Shown: one piece after another, positions 9,070 through 18,029 of the stretch
Position numbering within the stretch: position 1 is the first letter of the stretch
Layout: the number at the start of each line of letters is the position of its first letter
Assembly: GCA_016840385.1 (NCBI GenBank)
Contig: JAEOSL010000009.1
Location: 1 to 60,939 of the forward strand
Origin: Candidatus Thorarchaeota archaeon
Lineage (GTDB): Archaea > Asgardarchaeota > Thorarchaeia > Thorarchaeales > Thorarchaeaceae
Length of the DNA stretch: 60,939 nucleotides
Reading direction: 5' to 3'
The notes under the pieces: model-generated
The model's input: only the letters and a program-made list of their open reading frames with translations
What the model was told of the DNA's origin: nothing
The model's database searches: none
Translations under genes and position numbers: made by a program

Positions 9070-10914
9070 TCAGTACTCATCCTCATCGGATTCTACAAAA
9101 TCTAGGAGGTCACTCAACTCTTTGAGTGAATCATTATCAATTGGTAGTTGGTCCTCATTATCGTCGTTATCGTCTTCGGAAACAGAACCTGAAACAGCCT
9201 TGTCAAGGGGGCCAAGAATTGATTCCAACTCAACAAGAGAGTCTGCATCAATCTCTTCAACATCTGCGTCTTCTTCTTCATCAGTTGGAAGCGCCTCATC
9301 ACTGCTCATTGCCTCGAGAGCACCATCCAATTCTTCATGAGGGACTTTATCAATCTCTGCAGAGATTATATCATCCGCTTCAAGAGCTTCGAAAATAATC
9401 TCCTTTGCCATTCTAACATCGTGTTCATTTGGTACAACGACAACCTTGGGTTCGGTAACCTTTGAAGAAGCAAAGATTTCATCATTTTCTGGAACAGTAA
9501 CTATAGGCTCATCAGACTCTACTTCAATAGATACTTCTCCACTACTTTCGGATACTATATCTTCCGTAGCTTCTGAAGATAATTCGAAACTTATCGGTTC
9601 CTCTGTAGAATCTTCTAACTCATTCAAAGCAGCCAATTCAATTTCTTTAACCTCTTCATGTGCGTCTGCAAATTGAATTTCTAACGGATCTGTTGCTTCG
9701 ATTTCATCAGTTTCAGTTACATCGATTTCGATTTCTTCTTCAGTCACCTGGACTTCTTCAACTATGGGCTCAGCTTCTTCTTCCTCTTCAATCTCAGCCT
9801 CTTCAATTACTTCTTCAGCTTCCTCTTCTTCTTCTGCTTCATCATCAGATACTTCTTCGACGACTTCTTCAACAATCTCATAGCCTTCCATATCTTTGAT
9901 TATGTGACCATCTTCATCAACGAGTACCTCTTCAACCACAGTTTCATATTCCTCATCATCTTCGATTTCTTCTTCAGCAAGTGCTTCAATAGCGTCTGTT
10001 TCTGCAATCGCTTCTTCTGTGGCTGAATCAGTGAATTTCATAAGTTCACTTGCAGGGAGATCTGGAAGTGCAACTCCAACATATTGGGATGCGGCAGTCA
10101 TCAGAATTCTCAGCATCTCATCACGTCGTGCCTTATCGATGGCAACCATTGGATAAGTAGGGATTCCAAGAATTTTCTGAACGACCTCAGGTTTCATAGC
10201 GTTAGGTTTGTCTTGCTTGTTAGCCATGGCAAAGACTGGAACCTTCGGAGCGTCACGTTTGATAAGTTTGAGAATATCTTTGCTGATGATAACATTACGG
10301 AGGGTAGAATCACACACCAAGAATATGACATCAGCCCCATGGAAATAGAATCGCCAAAGTGTTCTGAAGCGTTCTTGTCCTGCGAAGTCCCAGAGAACAA
10401 GTGAATAGTTACCAAAACGAATGTTCTCGACAGTTTCCAAGTTCAAAGCAATTGTTGGAACGTATTGTAGTGGAGGAGTATCACCTAGAAGTAGGTGTAG
10501 AGTTGTTGTCTTGCCAACACCACCTTCTCCGACAAGTGCAATTTTGAGTCTAGTAACGACTGAGGGTTCAATCAATCGCTCGAAATTCTCGCAGACCTTT
10601 TCCAAACCGGATTTAGAGAGTACCCGCTTGAGTACTTTTCTTGCTGCATCAACCTTCTCGAATACGCTACTTTCATCCTCATCTTTGTCAGTGACGAAAA
10701 CTAGGAGAACATCTGAAATGATATCCTTTGCATGGAATTTGTATTCACCCACAGTGAGTGCCAATTCTGCGACCTCATCATGTTCAGATCGAAGATCTTC
10801 TCGTGTCGAAACAAATTCTTCTAGAACATCAGTTGCAATATCTATTGGCCAGTACTTGGTTCCTGCTAAGATTTCCTTGCTGGAGATGCGTATGAGAAAC
10901 GTGTTATGGATCAA
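9070..10914 (-). CDS. Longin-like/Arf-like GTPase with very long acidic tail
   Basis: A 614-residue protein in three parts. Residues 1-115 resemble a longin or roadblock-type alpha/beta domain. Residues 120-285 are an Arf/Sar-like GTPase: P-loop GEGGVGKT at 129-136, Thr154 in switch I, DFAGQERFR at 176-184, NKQD at 232-235, and AIDK near 258 as G5. From about 300 to the end there is a 310-residue tail extremely rich in Glu and Asp with several runs of acidic residues. The N-terminal domain fused to a GTPase suggests membrane-traffic-like regulation. The tail is probably disordered and may bind cations or basic proteins. It is not a frame artefact because its codons use the same bias as the GTPase part. 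Confidence 0.88.
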   Translation of the reverse strand: MIHNTFLIRISSKEILAGTKYWPIDIATDVLEEFVSTREDLRSEHDEVAELALTVGEYKFHAKDIISDVLLVFVTDKDEDESSVFEKVDAARKVLKRVLSKSGLEKVCENFERLIEPSVVTRLKIALVGEGGVGKTTTLHLLLGDTPPLQYVPTIALNLETVENIRFGNYSLVLWDFAGQERFRTLWRFYFHGADVIFLVCDSTLRNVIISKDILKLIKRDAPKVPVFAMANKQDKPNAMKPEVVQKILGIPTYPMVAIDKARRDEMLRILMTAASQYVGVALPDLPASELMKFTDSATEEAIAETDAIEALAEEEIEDDEEYETVVEEVLVDEDGHIIKDMEGYEIVEEVVEEVSDDEAEEEEEAEEVIEEAEIEEEEEAEPIVEEVQVTEEEIEIDVTETDEIEATDPLEIQFADAHEEVKEIELAALNELEDSTEEPISFELSSEATEDIVSESSGEVSIEVESDEPIVTVPENDEIFASSKVTEPKVVVVPNEHDVRMAKEIIFEALEADDIISAEIDKVPHEELDGALEAMSSDEALPTDEEEDADVEEIDADSLVELESILGPLDKAVSGSVSEDDNDDNEDQLPIDNDSLKELSDLLDFVESDEDEY

Positions 10915-10984
10915 TTCACATTCACCGGTTGAGGATTTGGTCGGGAAGCTGTAATCTCAGAGCCCACTCGACACTAGGTTAAAG

Positions 10985-11280
10985 CTATGGGAGTAGATTA
11001 AGTAATATTGTGTGTATCCCAAGCAATATCCGAGTAATAATTCAGGTTAGATGTCGGGGGTTCAGAGAACCCCAAACATCCGTTGGAGCGTGTACTTCCA
11101 CAGAGACGGAAAATTCGTTTATGCGCAAGAACAGTGCAGTTTTCACTGCATTAGGGACTAGAACTCGTGGGACCGTGTATTGCGAGTTCCTGACGGGGGA
11201 AGTCCGCCTCCCGTACGAAGTTCACAACAAGAAACAAGCCAAATCGGCATATAATGGTTTCTAGGTTGATAATCTGTAAT
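10985..11280 (+). other. Structured non-coding region, possible TnpB-element 3' end
   Basis: Between two minus-strand genes lie nearly 470 bases without a convincing gene. The plus strand forms several hairpins: GGGGTTC-AGAG-AACCCC near 11055, TGCAGT/ACTGCA near 11135, and a GAACTCG/CGAGTTC stem near 11161-11189. GGGAAGTCCGC-CTCCC near 11200 resembles GGGAAGTCCGCACTCCC inside the 3' part of the tnpB gene at 52.3-54.0 kb. A frame here also reads GACTSTETENS, loosely like that TnpB tail. I infer a decayed end of a TnpB-type element or its guide RNA; an unrelated ncRNA is possible. Confidence 0.35.
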
Positions 11281-11285
11281 CTGCT

Positions 11286-11343
11286 ATCGTAGTAGTCGCA
11301 GATTCAATGTATGACTTTTGTGAATCTCGCAGACTTCTATGAT
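11286..11343. repeat. Long imperfect inverted repeat
   Basis: The arm at 11286-11306 (ATCGTAGTAGTCGCAGATTCA with one base trimmed) pairs with 11321-11343 with few mismatches, giving a stem of about 20 bp and a 14-base loop. It lies 44 bases beyond the stop of the 11.4 kb minus-strand gene, so it may be its transcript end or the edge of the element-like region to its left. Confidence 0.5.
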
Positions 11344-11387
11344 ACCCACTCTTCAGTGATTAAAACAATGCAGAGGGCTTTAATGAA

Positions 11388-12527
11388 TTATCGTGGGAAG
11401 TTATCTCTCAATAGACGAAGATGTTGATGAACCATTTCCATTGCCTTGATATCATCAGGAGTCTTCTCCAAATCAGTAACCAGAGTCTGCAAGAAATACT
11501 CAGGGAAGAATAGCCGTACCCGGATATCATTGAGCAAGAAGAGCCATTTATCAAACTCACCAGATGGACCCTTTCTTCTCTTTTCAGAAACTACTCGGAA
11601 TTTCTTGAGTGTCTGAATAGCTTCTTTGAGCTCCTTCGGAGGGATTCCTAAGGTTGCTTCAAGCTCGGAGATGTTTGCCGGTCGACGTCTAAGCTCTGAA
11701 AGAGTATCATAACAGTCTGGGTCAGCAAGCACTTGTGCTACTGAAACTGTATCTTCTGGTGTCTTCTGCCACTCAGTTAGAAATTCTAGTACTTCGGTTT
11801 TATATTCAGCAGCAAGTTCAGGATCGAGAACACCACTAGCAGCTTCCATTGCTACCAAGGGTGGAGCACGAAAGACTTCAAGGTCTTTAATCATGAAGAC
11901 ACAGGTTCTTCCAATTTCGTCAACCCACTCGGACTTAACAAGACCAAGCTCTTCGAATGGAGCGATTATAGAATCTACGCTAACACTCGGTAGACCTGTA
12001 ACCATCTTTAACCACTCTTCAAGCTCCTCTTTTGATATCCCACCCTTCCAAAGCTTAGGAAATACGGCGCGAGATACTTCATCAGAGAAGAGACGGGCCA
12101 GACGAGATTCATCAGTCATTCCTGCAAGTCGGATAATTCTACGGTAGGTGTTATCAATCTCATCCTGCAGTTCAGCATCAGTTAGAGATACAACTGCATT
12201 CGTTAATGGAGTTACAACCGAAGTGATTGCAGCTTCATACATCTTTGGATCTTCAGAAGGAGTAAGTAAGAGAGAAACACAATACTGTTCTTCTTCTCGT
12301 ACAATTCCAGTGTAGTAAGAAGCTACACTATACTCTTCTCCACCAATTCGTATGCTCAGTGATGAAAATCCTGCAGTAGCATCACCCATAGCATGTGATG
12401 TAAAGATACGCATGATTTCCGTGTTAAGATCTTCGCGATAGTAATCAGCAAAATCAGCTGGTACTTTCGATTTTAGCACGGCACCAATCTTTGAGTCCCA
12501 ATCTATAAGCAGCATTGCAACGGGCAT
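11388..12527 (-). CDS. Longin-like N-terminal domain plus winged-helix protein
   Basis: A 379-residue soluble protein. The first 120 residues (start MPVAMLLIDWDSKIGAVLKS, then strands and a helix ending in ELQDEIDNTYRRI) look like a longin-type domain. The rest is helical with at least two winged-helix-like units, for example SELEATLGIPPKELKEAIQTL with a following basic wing KRRKGPSG. No catalytic motif is seen. It lies behind the longin/Arf-like GTPase gene on the same strand, separated by the element-like region. A role in GTPase regulation is inference. Confidence 0.55.
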   Translation of the reverse strand: MPVAMLLIDWDSKIGAVLKSKVPADFADYYREDLNTEIMRIFTSHAMGDATAGFSSLSIRIGGEEYSVASYYTGIVREEEQYCVSLLLTPSEDPKMYEAAITSVVTPLTNAVVSLTDAELQDEIDNTYRRIIRLAGMTDESRLARLFSDEVSRAVFPKLWKGGISKEELEEWLKMVTGLPSVSVDSIIAPFEELGLVKSEWVDEIGRTCVFMIKDLEVFRAPPLVAMEAASGVLDPELAAEYKTEVLEFLTEWQKTPEDTVSVAQVLADPDCYDTLSELRRRPANISELEATLGIPPKELKEAIQTLKKFRVVSEKRRKGPSGEFDKWLFLLNDIRVRLFFPEYFLQTLVTDLEKTPDDIKAMEMVHQHLRLLRDNFPR

Positions 12528-12675
12528 TTAGCTTCTCTCCCAGTCCCAAGGGATATACTCTGCATAGAGCTAGAGTAATTACGTTTTGGCGAGTCACACT
12601 AAAAAACCTTGTCACTAGTTGGTCCGCGAACGTATTATCTAGATATATCCAGCGCCCCTAAGGGCTCTATCCTTT
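12528..12675. other. Intergenic region with small hairpin
   Basis: This 148-base gap holds an AT-rich stretch around 12636-12650 and a seven-base stem with one mismatch (AGCGCCC/GGGCTCT, 12651-12668) just downstream of tmk. The hairpin may mark the tmk transcript end, but no T tract follows it on the minus strand. Confidence 0.3.
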
Positions 12676-13332
12676 TCATCTTTGTGATGAAGCTTTCCTA
12701 CATTTGATTCCCTGTATTATCTCGTCGTAGACTTGAGTTATAACTTCTTCTAGGGATTTGCATGAATCAATGACCTTGAAGGTGCCACTATCTTGTTCAA
12801 CCATTTCAAGGTAATTTTTGCGAACTTGGATTAGCCTGTCAAGTTTTTCAAATTGCAGATTAGCTTTCCCAGTTCTTCTAGTGGCACGTTCCAATCCAAT
12901 ATCCGCAGGTACATCTAGGACGAACACAATATCTGGTTCAGGAGCTCCCAGTTCTTTTCGGTTTAGTTGTAAGATTTCGCTCCAGTGAAGATCCAAAACG
13001 GTTGATTGGTATGCGCCAGAGGCAAAGAAGTACCGGTCCATGAGGACTACTTTTCCATCTTCGAGGGCGGGATTTATCCTATTGGTTATATGCCACTCAC
13101 GGTCCTTGGAGTAGAGATCAAGTTCTTCCTCTGGACTTAGTTCACCAGCTGGCGAGCGAGCTCTAATCTCTTTCCCCCACTCACTCTCAATCGTCGGTTC
13201 TCTAAGACGGATTGTATCGTATCCATCAGACTGTAGTTTCGTCAATAACTCTCCACAGGCACATGTCTTACCAGAACCATCAATGCCCTCAAGGACAAAG
13301 AGGAAACCCTTGCGATCAAATTCAGTTGTCAA
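12676..13332 (-). CDS. tmk: Thymidylate kinase
   Basis: Phosphorylates dTMP to dTDP with ATP in dTTP synthesis. A 218-residue P-loop kinase with LEGIDGSGKT near the N-terminus, LREPT after the second strand, the DRYFFASGAYQS motif (DRY with substrate-contacting residues), DIVFVLDVP and a basic ERATRRTGK lid. Length is normal for the family. The C-terminus has a short Lys/Arg tail. No operon partner: the next plus-strand gene diverges 155 bp upstream. Confidence 0.93.
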   Translation of the reverse strand: MTTEFDRKGFLFVLEGIDGSGKTCACGELLTKLQSDGYDTIRLREPTIESEWGKEIRARSPAGELSPEEELDLYSKDREWHITNRINPALEDGKVVLMDRYFFASGAYQSTVLDLHWSEILQLNRKELGAPEPDIVFVLDVPADIGLERATRRTGKANLQFEKLDRLIQVRKNYLEMVEQDSGTFKVIDSCKSLEEVITQVYDEIIQGIKCRKASSQR

Positions 13333-13487
13333 ATAGTAGATTCCCCTGATTTCTCACTCTTGGTTTTCCAGAGGCTAACCCGTATAGATGCTTCGGTTTA
13401 GAACCTCGTTCTCAGTACGAAAATAGTAACTCTTAAATTCGTCATGTTGTAGGATAGGTTATCCTATCCTATGAGAGATGAGCAATT

Positions 13488-13979
13488 GTGAAACGAATTG
13501 GAATAATCACAGGCATAATTGTTGCATTCCTGTTAGTTACTCCTGCAGGTACGCAGGTTATCCAATTCGATGAACAGAGTATTCCTGCAGCAATAGGAAT
13601 AGACCTCACAATTGATTTTGGAAACGGAACAGTTACCAATTACACTGGATTATCTGCCACGAATGTATACAACCTTACTACTGCTATCTTCGATGTTGAT
13701 GCAAGATGGGCGGGAGACCGTGTTTACATTGATGCAATCGATGGAGTTTCTCGAGATGAAATTCATGGTTGGCAATATTGGGTAAACGGTAACTATGCAA
13801 CTGTTGCGGCGAATCTGTTCACCTTGGATGATGGAGATTTCGTACTCTGGAATCGAACAATATCTGGGTTTCAGAATCAAACAGAACCAGACTCTTCAGC
13901 CCTTATCGGAGGTTTGTTGATTGCAGGTGGTGGACTCGTATTTCTAGCTCTTCTCTACTGGAGATCAATCAGGAGATAA
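13488..13979 (+). CDS. Secreted DUF4430 (transcobalamin-like) domain protein
   Basis: A 163-residue exported protein from a GTG start: N-terminal signal (IGIITGIIVAFLLVTPAG), a DUF4430-like domain centred on GWQYWVNGNYATVAA and LDDGDFVLWNRT, and a C-terminal membrane anchor (GGLLIAGGGLVFLALLYW) ending in RRSIRR-type positive residues. DUF4430 is related to the C-terminal domain of transcobalamin-like proteins and often sits with ECF-type transporters. Here it is the first of three genes ending in an ECF S-component-like protein, which suggests ligand capture at the membrane surface; cobalamin is an inference. Confidence 0.72.
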   Translation: MKRIGIITGIIVAFLLVTPAGTQVIQFDEQSIPAAIGIDLTIDFGNGTVTNYTGLSATNVYNLTTAIFDVDARWAGDRVYIDAIDGVSRDEIHGWQYWVNGNYATVAANLFTLDDGDFVLWNRTISGFQNQTEPDSSALIGGLLIAGGGLVFLALLYWRSIRR

Positions 13980-13986
13980 CAATTAG

Positions 13987-14754
13987 ATGAGTAAGAAACC
14001 AATCATTGTAGTTACGTTTCTGATAGCACTGCTTTCAATTAGTGCCATTGGGAGAAGTATGGCATATGCTAACGATATCCAACCAGTCCAAGATGCTAGT
14101 ACTGTTGCAAAGTGGGAAGTCACTCATGCTCCAGAATCTGCATTTTCTATGTGGTTTACGGAAGGAGGTAACTGTCTAATAGAAGATGGAAGTACTATTT
14201 CGTTCAGTGTAGGTAATATCAATGAAGATGTCGAAGGTCTTCTCAGTGTCGGAAATGTATCAATACTTACGAATGATACTGATGTGGCAAGAGACCTTGT
14301 TCTAGGTATTGGTATTTTCTCTCCGTTTGAACCAGGCTTATTCGTAAAAGTAGGAGCAAGTAATATTGATGCATTGAATGACAGCGCATACGCTGCCGCT
14401 GCAAGAGTAGATCAATTTTCCATGAATGGCACAATGATCTCTACATATGAGAATGTAACAATTGGTGAAACTGAATACGAAACTATCACTCTCGACTACG
14501 AGCAAGACCCAACAGGTGCAGGAGACCCACAGAGAACTAGGCTAATCTATGATATAACATCGGGAGTTCTTCTCTATGCAAATACAAGCTATTGGTTTGG
14601 ATTTAACAATACGACACCATATTGGTTGGAGATCGAATTCATAGAAATATCACATGATGGAGGGTACCTTCCACCTACATCATTGTACCCAATCTTAATC
14701 GCTAGCGTAATCATTATTCTTCTCATCGTAATGATTGTGCGAAAAAGAATGTAA
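13987..14754 (+). CDS. Membrane-anchored extracytoplasmic protein, unknown function
   Basis: A 255-residue protein with an N-terminal signal peptide (KKPIIVVTFLIALLSISAIG), a beta-rich extracytoplasmic domain of about 190 residues with many Asn-x-Ser/Thr sites, and a C-terminal transmembrane anchor followed by VRKRM. It starts 7 bases after the DUF4430 gene and overlaps or abuts the ECF S-component gene, so it is part of the same operon. I do not recognise the domain. A role in ligand binding together with its neighbours is inference. Confidence 0.65.
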   Translation: MSKKPIIVVTFLIALLSISAIGRSMAYANDIQPVQDASTVAKWEVTHAPESAFSMWFTEGGNCLIEDGSTISFSVGNINEDVEGLLSVGNVSILTNDTDVARDLVLGIGIFSPFEPGLFVKVGASNIDALNDSAYAAAARVDQFSMNGTMISTYENVTIGETEYETITLDYEQDPTGAGDPQRTRLIYDITSGVLLYANTSYWFGFNNTTPYWLEIEFIEISHDGGYLPPTSLYPILIASVIIILLIVMIVRKRM

Positions 14755-14773
14755 ACTCAATATTGGTGGTCAA

Positions 14774-15352
14774 TTGGAAGAATACACACCGTTCCACACT
14801 TCGAGCCGAAGTCGGTGGGTTGCAGTAACAGCAATCATGTCGGCTCTTGCTCTTGTGGGAAACTATGTTCTAGTAGCCATTCCTAACGTCGAGTTAGGTT
14901 CAGGGATTCTATTCCTTACCGCATACCTCTTTGGATTATCAATGGGATTTTGGTGTGTACTTATCGTTTCAATTATCTATGCATTCTTCAATCCTTGGGG
15001 ACCCTTCATCCCAACGATTTGGCTTGCCCAGATTGTAGGGTGGCTCTTTATGGTCATAACAGGATATTTGATGAAACGTCAAGTTAGGGACACCAACTGG
15101 ACAAGGACCAGGATTCTTGAAATAGCAGTAGTTGGAGCAATTGTTACTCTATTCTTTGATCTTGTTACTACCCTTGGATATTCAATATGGTTTGGAATAC
15201 CCTATTTCGTTGCAGTTATTGCAGGCTTGGCATTCATTGTTCTGCACGTGATTTCAAATGCGATTATATTCCCAGCCATAGTACCTAGACTCGATAAAAC
15301 ATTGAAGAGTCAACTTGACCCAATATTCAACAATAACAGACCTCCGAGCTAA
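14774..15352 (+). CDS. ECF-type transporter S-component-like membrane protein
   Basis: About 192 residues with five or six transmembrane segments. The pattern (AVTAIMSALALVGNYV, then VELGSGILFLTAYLFGLSMGFW, and FFDLVTTLGYSIWFGIPY) matches substrate-binding S components of energy-coupling factor transporters, which capture vitamins or metals. I chose the TTG at 14774 because GGTGGT stands just before it; an in-frame TTG at 14735 would overlap the previous gene. No ECF ATPase or T component lies beside it, so it would share a module encoded elsewhere. Confidence 0.72.
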   Translation: MEEYTPFHTSSRSRWVAVTAIMSALALVGNYVLVAIPNVELGSGILFLTAYLFGLSMGFWCVLIVSIIYAFFNPWGPFIPTIWLAQIVGWLFMVITGYLMKRQVRDTNWTRTRILEIAVVGAIVTLFFDLVTTLGYSIWFGIPYFVAVIAGLAFIVLHVISNAIIFPAIVPRLDKTLKSQLDPIFNNNRPPS

Positions 15353-15398
15353 GAGTAAAAAGAGAGCTAATCTAAGACAATAATGAGTGTGAAATAAT

Positions 15399-16028
15399 AT
15401 GACGTGGAAGGAAGAGTTCAATCAGTTATCTGAAGCAGCTGATGGCCGAGTTGCACCAGCATTCAAACCCTATCATGCGGCGGTTGCCTTGATTCTCATC
15501 GGTAGAGAACAACCTTTGGGCAGATACGAACTCTGCGAGAAGATGTCTATAGGAGAGGGCAGTGTTCGAACTCTATTGAAACGTCTATCTGAGGCAGGAT
15601 ACATAGAAGCAGAAGGCAAACAAGGACAACGGCTCACATCCAAGGGAAAAACTCTGTTTGATAGTATATCCCGCGACATCCCTATCGGATTAGCCCTTAA
15701 TGTGAGAAGATTGGTGATGTATGAATTTGCATTTGCCAATATTGTCAAAGGACTCTCTTCAAAGATCACAGATGGTGTCAGACAACGGGATGAAGCAATA
15801 ATTCAAGGGGGATATGACAAAGCAGGAGCATCCACACTAATTCTGAAGAATGGGAGCGTGGTGATGCCTCCAGATGATTTCCATATTCTAACTGTCTATG
15901 AAGATGAAACCCTCCTGGTGGTTGAAAGTTTACGACCAGAGGAAGGAGATGTCATTGTAATTGGTTCAGCTGATGATGAGAACCTTGCTAGAGAGGTTTC
16001 CATGGCAGCAGTAATGACCCTCTTCTGA
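15399..16028 (+). CDS. DUF4443 winged-helix regulator
   Basis: A 209-residue protein: an N-terminal winged helix (LGRYELCEKMSIGEGSVRTL with a LLKRLSEAGYIEAEG wing) and a C-terminal alpha/beta ligand-binding-like domain typical of archaeal DUF4443 proteins (GGYDKAGASTLILKNG, PDDFHILTVYEDETLLVVE). Probably a ligand-responsive transcription regulator. It lies 11 bases before the ERCC4-type nuclease gene and may regulate the upstream uptake cluster or its own operon; the sequence does not say which. Confidence 0.78.
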   Translation: MTWKEEFNQLSEAADGRVAPAFKPYHAAVALILIGREQPLGRYELCEKMSIGEGSVRTLLKRLSEAGYIEAEGKQGQRLTSKGKTLFDSISRDIPIGLALNVRRLVMYEFAFANIVKGLSSKITDGVRQRDEAIIQGGYDKAGASTLILKNGSVVMPPDDFHILTVYEDETLLVVESLRPEEGDVIVIGSADDENLAREVSMAAVMTLF

Positions 16029-16038
16029 AGGTGATCTC

Positions 16039-16863
16039 ATGCAATCTGATCTATTTGGAAATGTACCTGAGATTGTCATTGATATCCACGAAACCGGAGG
16101 TAAATCCATCAATTCTGTCAAGCATTTGATTTCCATGATGGATAAGGAAGGAATCAGGTACACAATTGAAAAGATTCCAATCGGGGACATTCTTGGTTCA
16201 GACGGAATTGCAATAGAACGTAAAACTGTGAATGACTTGGTCAACACTCTGAAGGGAAGTGCAGCAGGAGTACCTCGCTTCACAAAACAAATGGATGCAT
16301 TGTTAGAGTATGAGAAACCGTATGTCCTACTTGAGAATATTCTAGCAATTAGAAGAGACCCCATGAAAGGATGCGTGTATATTCCCTTCTCATCAAAACA
16401 GACCAAGGGAAAACCATTCTTTGTAACAATGGAGAGAGCAGCATACATCCACCCAAGTTCTCTAGATGCATTAATCGAGAGTATCCGTGAACGGGGAATA
16501 CCTGTTCTAATGGGATTCAATGCACTACATTCTGCAGGACTTCTCTTTGGAACACTTTTCGGTGAAAAAGGAAAACGAAAGAAATCAGGGCAACGACTTC
16601 CAGTGATACGAACAAGAAAGGGTCTGGATGGTGTCGCAGACGAACAGGAGTTCTTCATTGCAGGATTTCCCGGAGTCAATGTAGTAAGGGCAAGGAGTCT
16701 TCTTGAAAAATTCGGATCTCCCTTTGATGTTATCACAAGTACTGATGAATGGGGAGAAATCTCCGGAATTGGATCCAAAACTATTGCCACTGCTAAGAAG
16801 ATGCTTCACACCAAATATGAGCCGGAAAATGAAGAAAATCCTGCAGAAGACGCTGAAAAATAG
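16039..16863 (+). CDS. ERCC4/XPF-fold nuclease with helix-hairpin-helix domain
   Basis: A 274-residue structure-specific nuclease candidate. The N-terminal half has the ERCC4 catalytic pattern: VIDIHE near the start, PIGDILGSDGIAIERKTVNDL with GD, then ERKxxxD, and the downstream helical part. The C-terminal half (FFIAGFPGVNVVRARSLLEKF and ISGIGSKTIATAKKML) is a tandem helix-hairpin-helix that binds DNA junctions. There is no helicase domain, so it is the short XPF form of TACK-type archaea and not the Hef form. Expected role: cleaving 3' flaps or forks in repair, normally with PCNA. Confidence 0.9.
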   Translation: MQSDLFGNVPEIVIDIHETGGKSINSVKHLISMMDKEGIRYTIEKIPIGDILGSDGIAIERKTVNDLVNTLKGSAAGVPRFTKQMDALLEYEKPYVLLENILAIRRDPMKGCVYIPFSSKQTKGKPFFVTMERAAYIHPSSLDALIESIRERGIPVLMGFNALHSAGLLFGTLFGEKGKRKKSGQRLPVIRTRKGLDGVADEQEFFIAGFPGVNVVRARSLLEKFGSPFDVITSTDEWGEISGIGSKTIATAKKMLHTKYEPENEENPAEDAEK

Positions 16864-16939
16864 TCAACAACCTTGACACAAAGGTTAAATTGACATACTA
16901 TTCTATGACTATAGAATACCTAGATTATGGTGATGAATA

Positions 16940-18028
16940 ATGGGAGACATTCGTCTAGCAATTGCAGGACTTGGAAATTGCGCTTCAGCACTCATTCAAG
17001 GAACACACTATTACCGCAATTCGAAGGCGGGAGAAGAAGTTCCAGGTCTCATGCACGTAGATTTTGGTGGCTATTTTCCAAAGGATATCAAAGTCGTAGC
17101 AGCCTTTGAAGCAAATAGAAAGAAGATAGGACTCGATGTTGCAGATGCAATATGGGTCGAACCCAATTGCTGTGTAAAATTTGCACCAGACGTTCCACAG
17201 ACTGGTGTGAAAGTTCTACCGGGACCAATTTCCGATGGCGTTGCACCACACATGAGAGAACCCTTCTTTGCATATGATGAGAAGGAAATCGAAGCAGTTG
17301 ATGTTGCCGAAGAACTCAGAAAGTCAAAAGCTGATGTTCTAGTAACTTATCTTCCAGTAGGAAGTGCAGATAGCACTAGAATCTATGCTCGAGCAGCTCT
17401 AGAAGCGGGCGTAGGATATGTGAACGCCATTCCTGAGTTTATCGTATCAGATCCGAATTCAGAAATTGCACAAGGATTTGAGAAAGCAGGAATACCATGT
17501 GCAGGAGATGACATCAAGAGCCAATTAGGTGCTACAATTCTCCACAGAGTTTTAGCTCAACTATTTGACCAGAGAGGTTTGATTCTAGAGAATACATACC
17601 AGCTTAACATTGGTGGAAATACTGATTTCGAAAACATGCAGGTAGAAGATAGACTAGCCTCAAAAAGAATCAGCAAGACTGAAGCAGTTACAAGCTGTGT
17701 AGACTACGAATTGCCTACTAAAATTGGACCTAGCGATTATGTCCCATTCTTGGATGACAACAAAGTCTGTTATATCAGTGTGAGATCAAGAGCTTTTGGA
17801 GACCTACCACTTGACCTTGACCTGAAGCTTTCAGTACAAGACTCACCAAACAGCGGTGGTGTAATCATCGATGTGGTCAGAGCAGTTAAGATTGCTATGG
17901 ACCGAGGTATTGGTGGAGAACTCTCTAGCATTAGCTCATACAGCTTCAAACACCCAAGATATCAAATCAACGACTTCTTAGCAAGAACCCATGTTGACGA
18001 GTTCATCGAGGGCAAGAGAGAGAGATAG
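16940..18028 (+). CDS. ino1: Myo-inositol-1-phosphate synthase
   Basis: Converts glucose-6-phosphate to myo-inositol-1-phosphate with NAD+. The 362 residues include the NAD-binding AGLGNCASAL, a VAAFEANRKKIG segment, TYLPVGSADSTR, AIPEFI, GDDIKSQLGAT with the conserved Lys, NIGGNTDFENM and SSYSFKHPRYQ. This is the archaeal/actinobacterial short form. A CDP-alcohol phosphatidyltransferase at 35.6 kb could use its product for inositol lipids. The stop codon at 18026-18028 is followed within a few bases by a decayed IS607 recombinase, which left the ino1 end intact. Confidence 0.95.
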   Translation: MGDIRLAIAGLGNCASALIQGTHYYRNSKAGEEVPGLMHVDFGGYFPKDIKVVAAFEANRKKIGLDVADAIWVEPNCCVKFAPDVPQTGVKVLPGPISDGVAPHMREPFFAYDEKEIEAVDVAEELRKSKADVLVTYLPVGSADSTRIYARAALEAGVGYVNAIPEFIVSDPNSEIAQGFEKAGIPCAGDDIKSQLGATILHRVLAQLFDQRGLILENTYQLNIGGNTDFENMQVEDRLASKRISKTEAVTSCVDYELPTKIGPSDYVPFLDDNKVCYISVRSRAFGDLPLDLDLKLSVQDSPNSGGVIIDVVRAVKIAMDRGIGGELSSISSYSFKHPRYQINDFLARTHVDEFIEGKRER

Positions 18029-18029
18029 T

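Noticed and set aside
9070..9900. Several open frames on the plus strand opposite the acidic tail of the GTPase
   Set aside because: They are the reverse of GAA/GAT-rich codons (TTC/ATC runs giving Ser/Leu/Gln repeats) and have no start signals or known motifs.
10985..11280. RNase P RNA, because GGGGGAAGTCCGCC resembles the conserved CR-I block
   Set aside because: The downstream part is far too short and lacks the other universal blocks; orientation and length do not fit.
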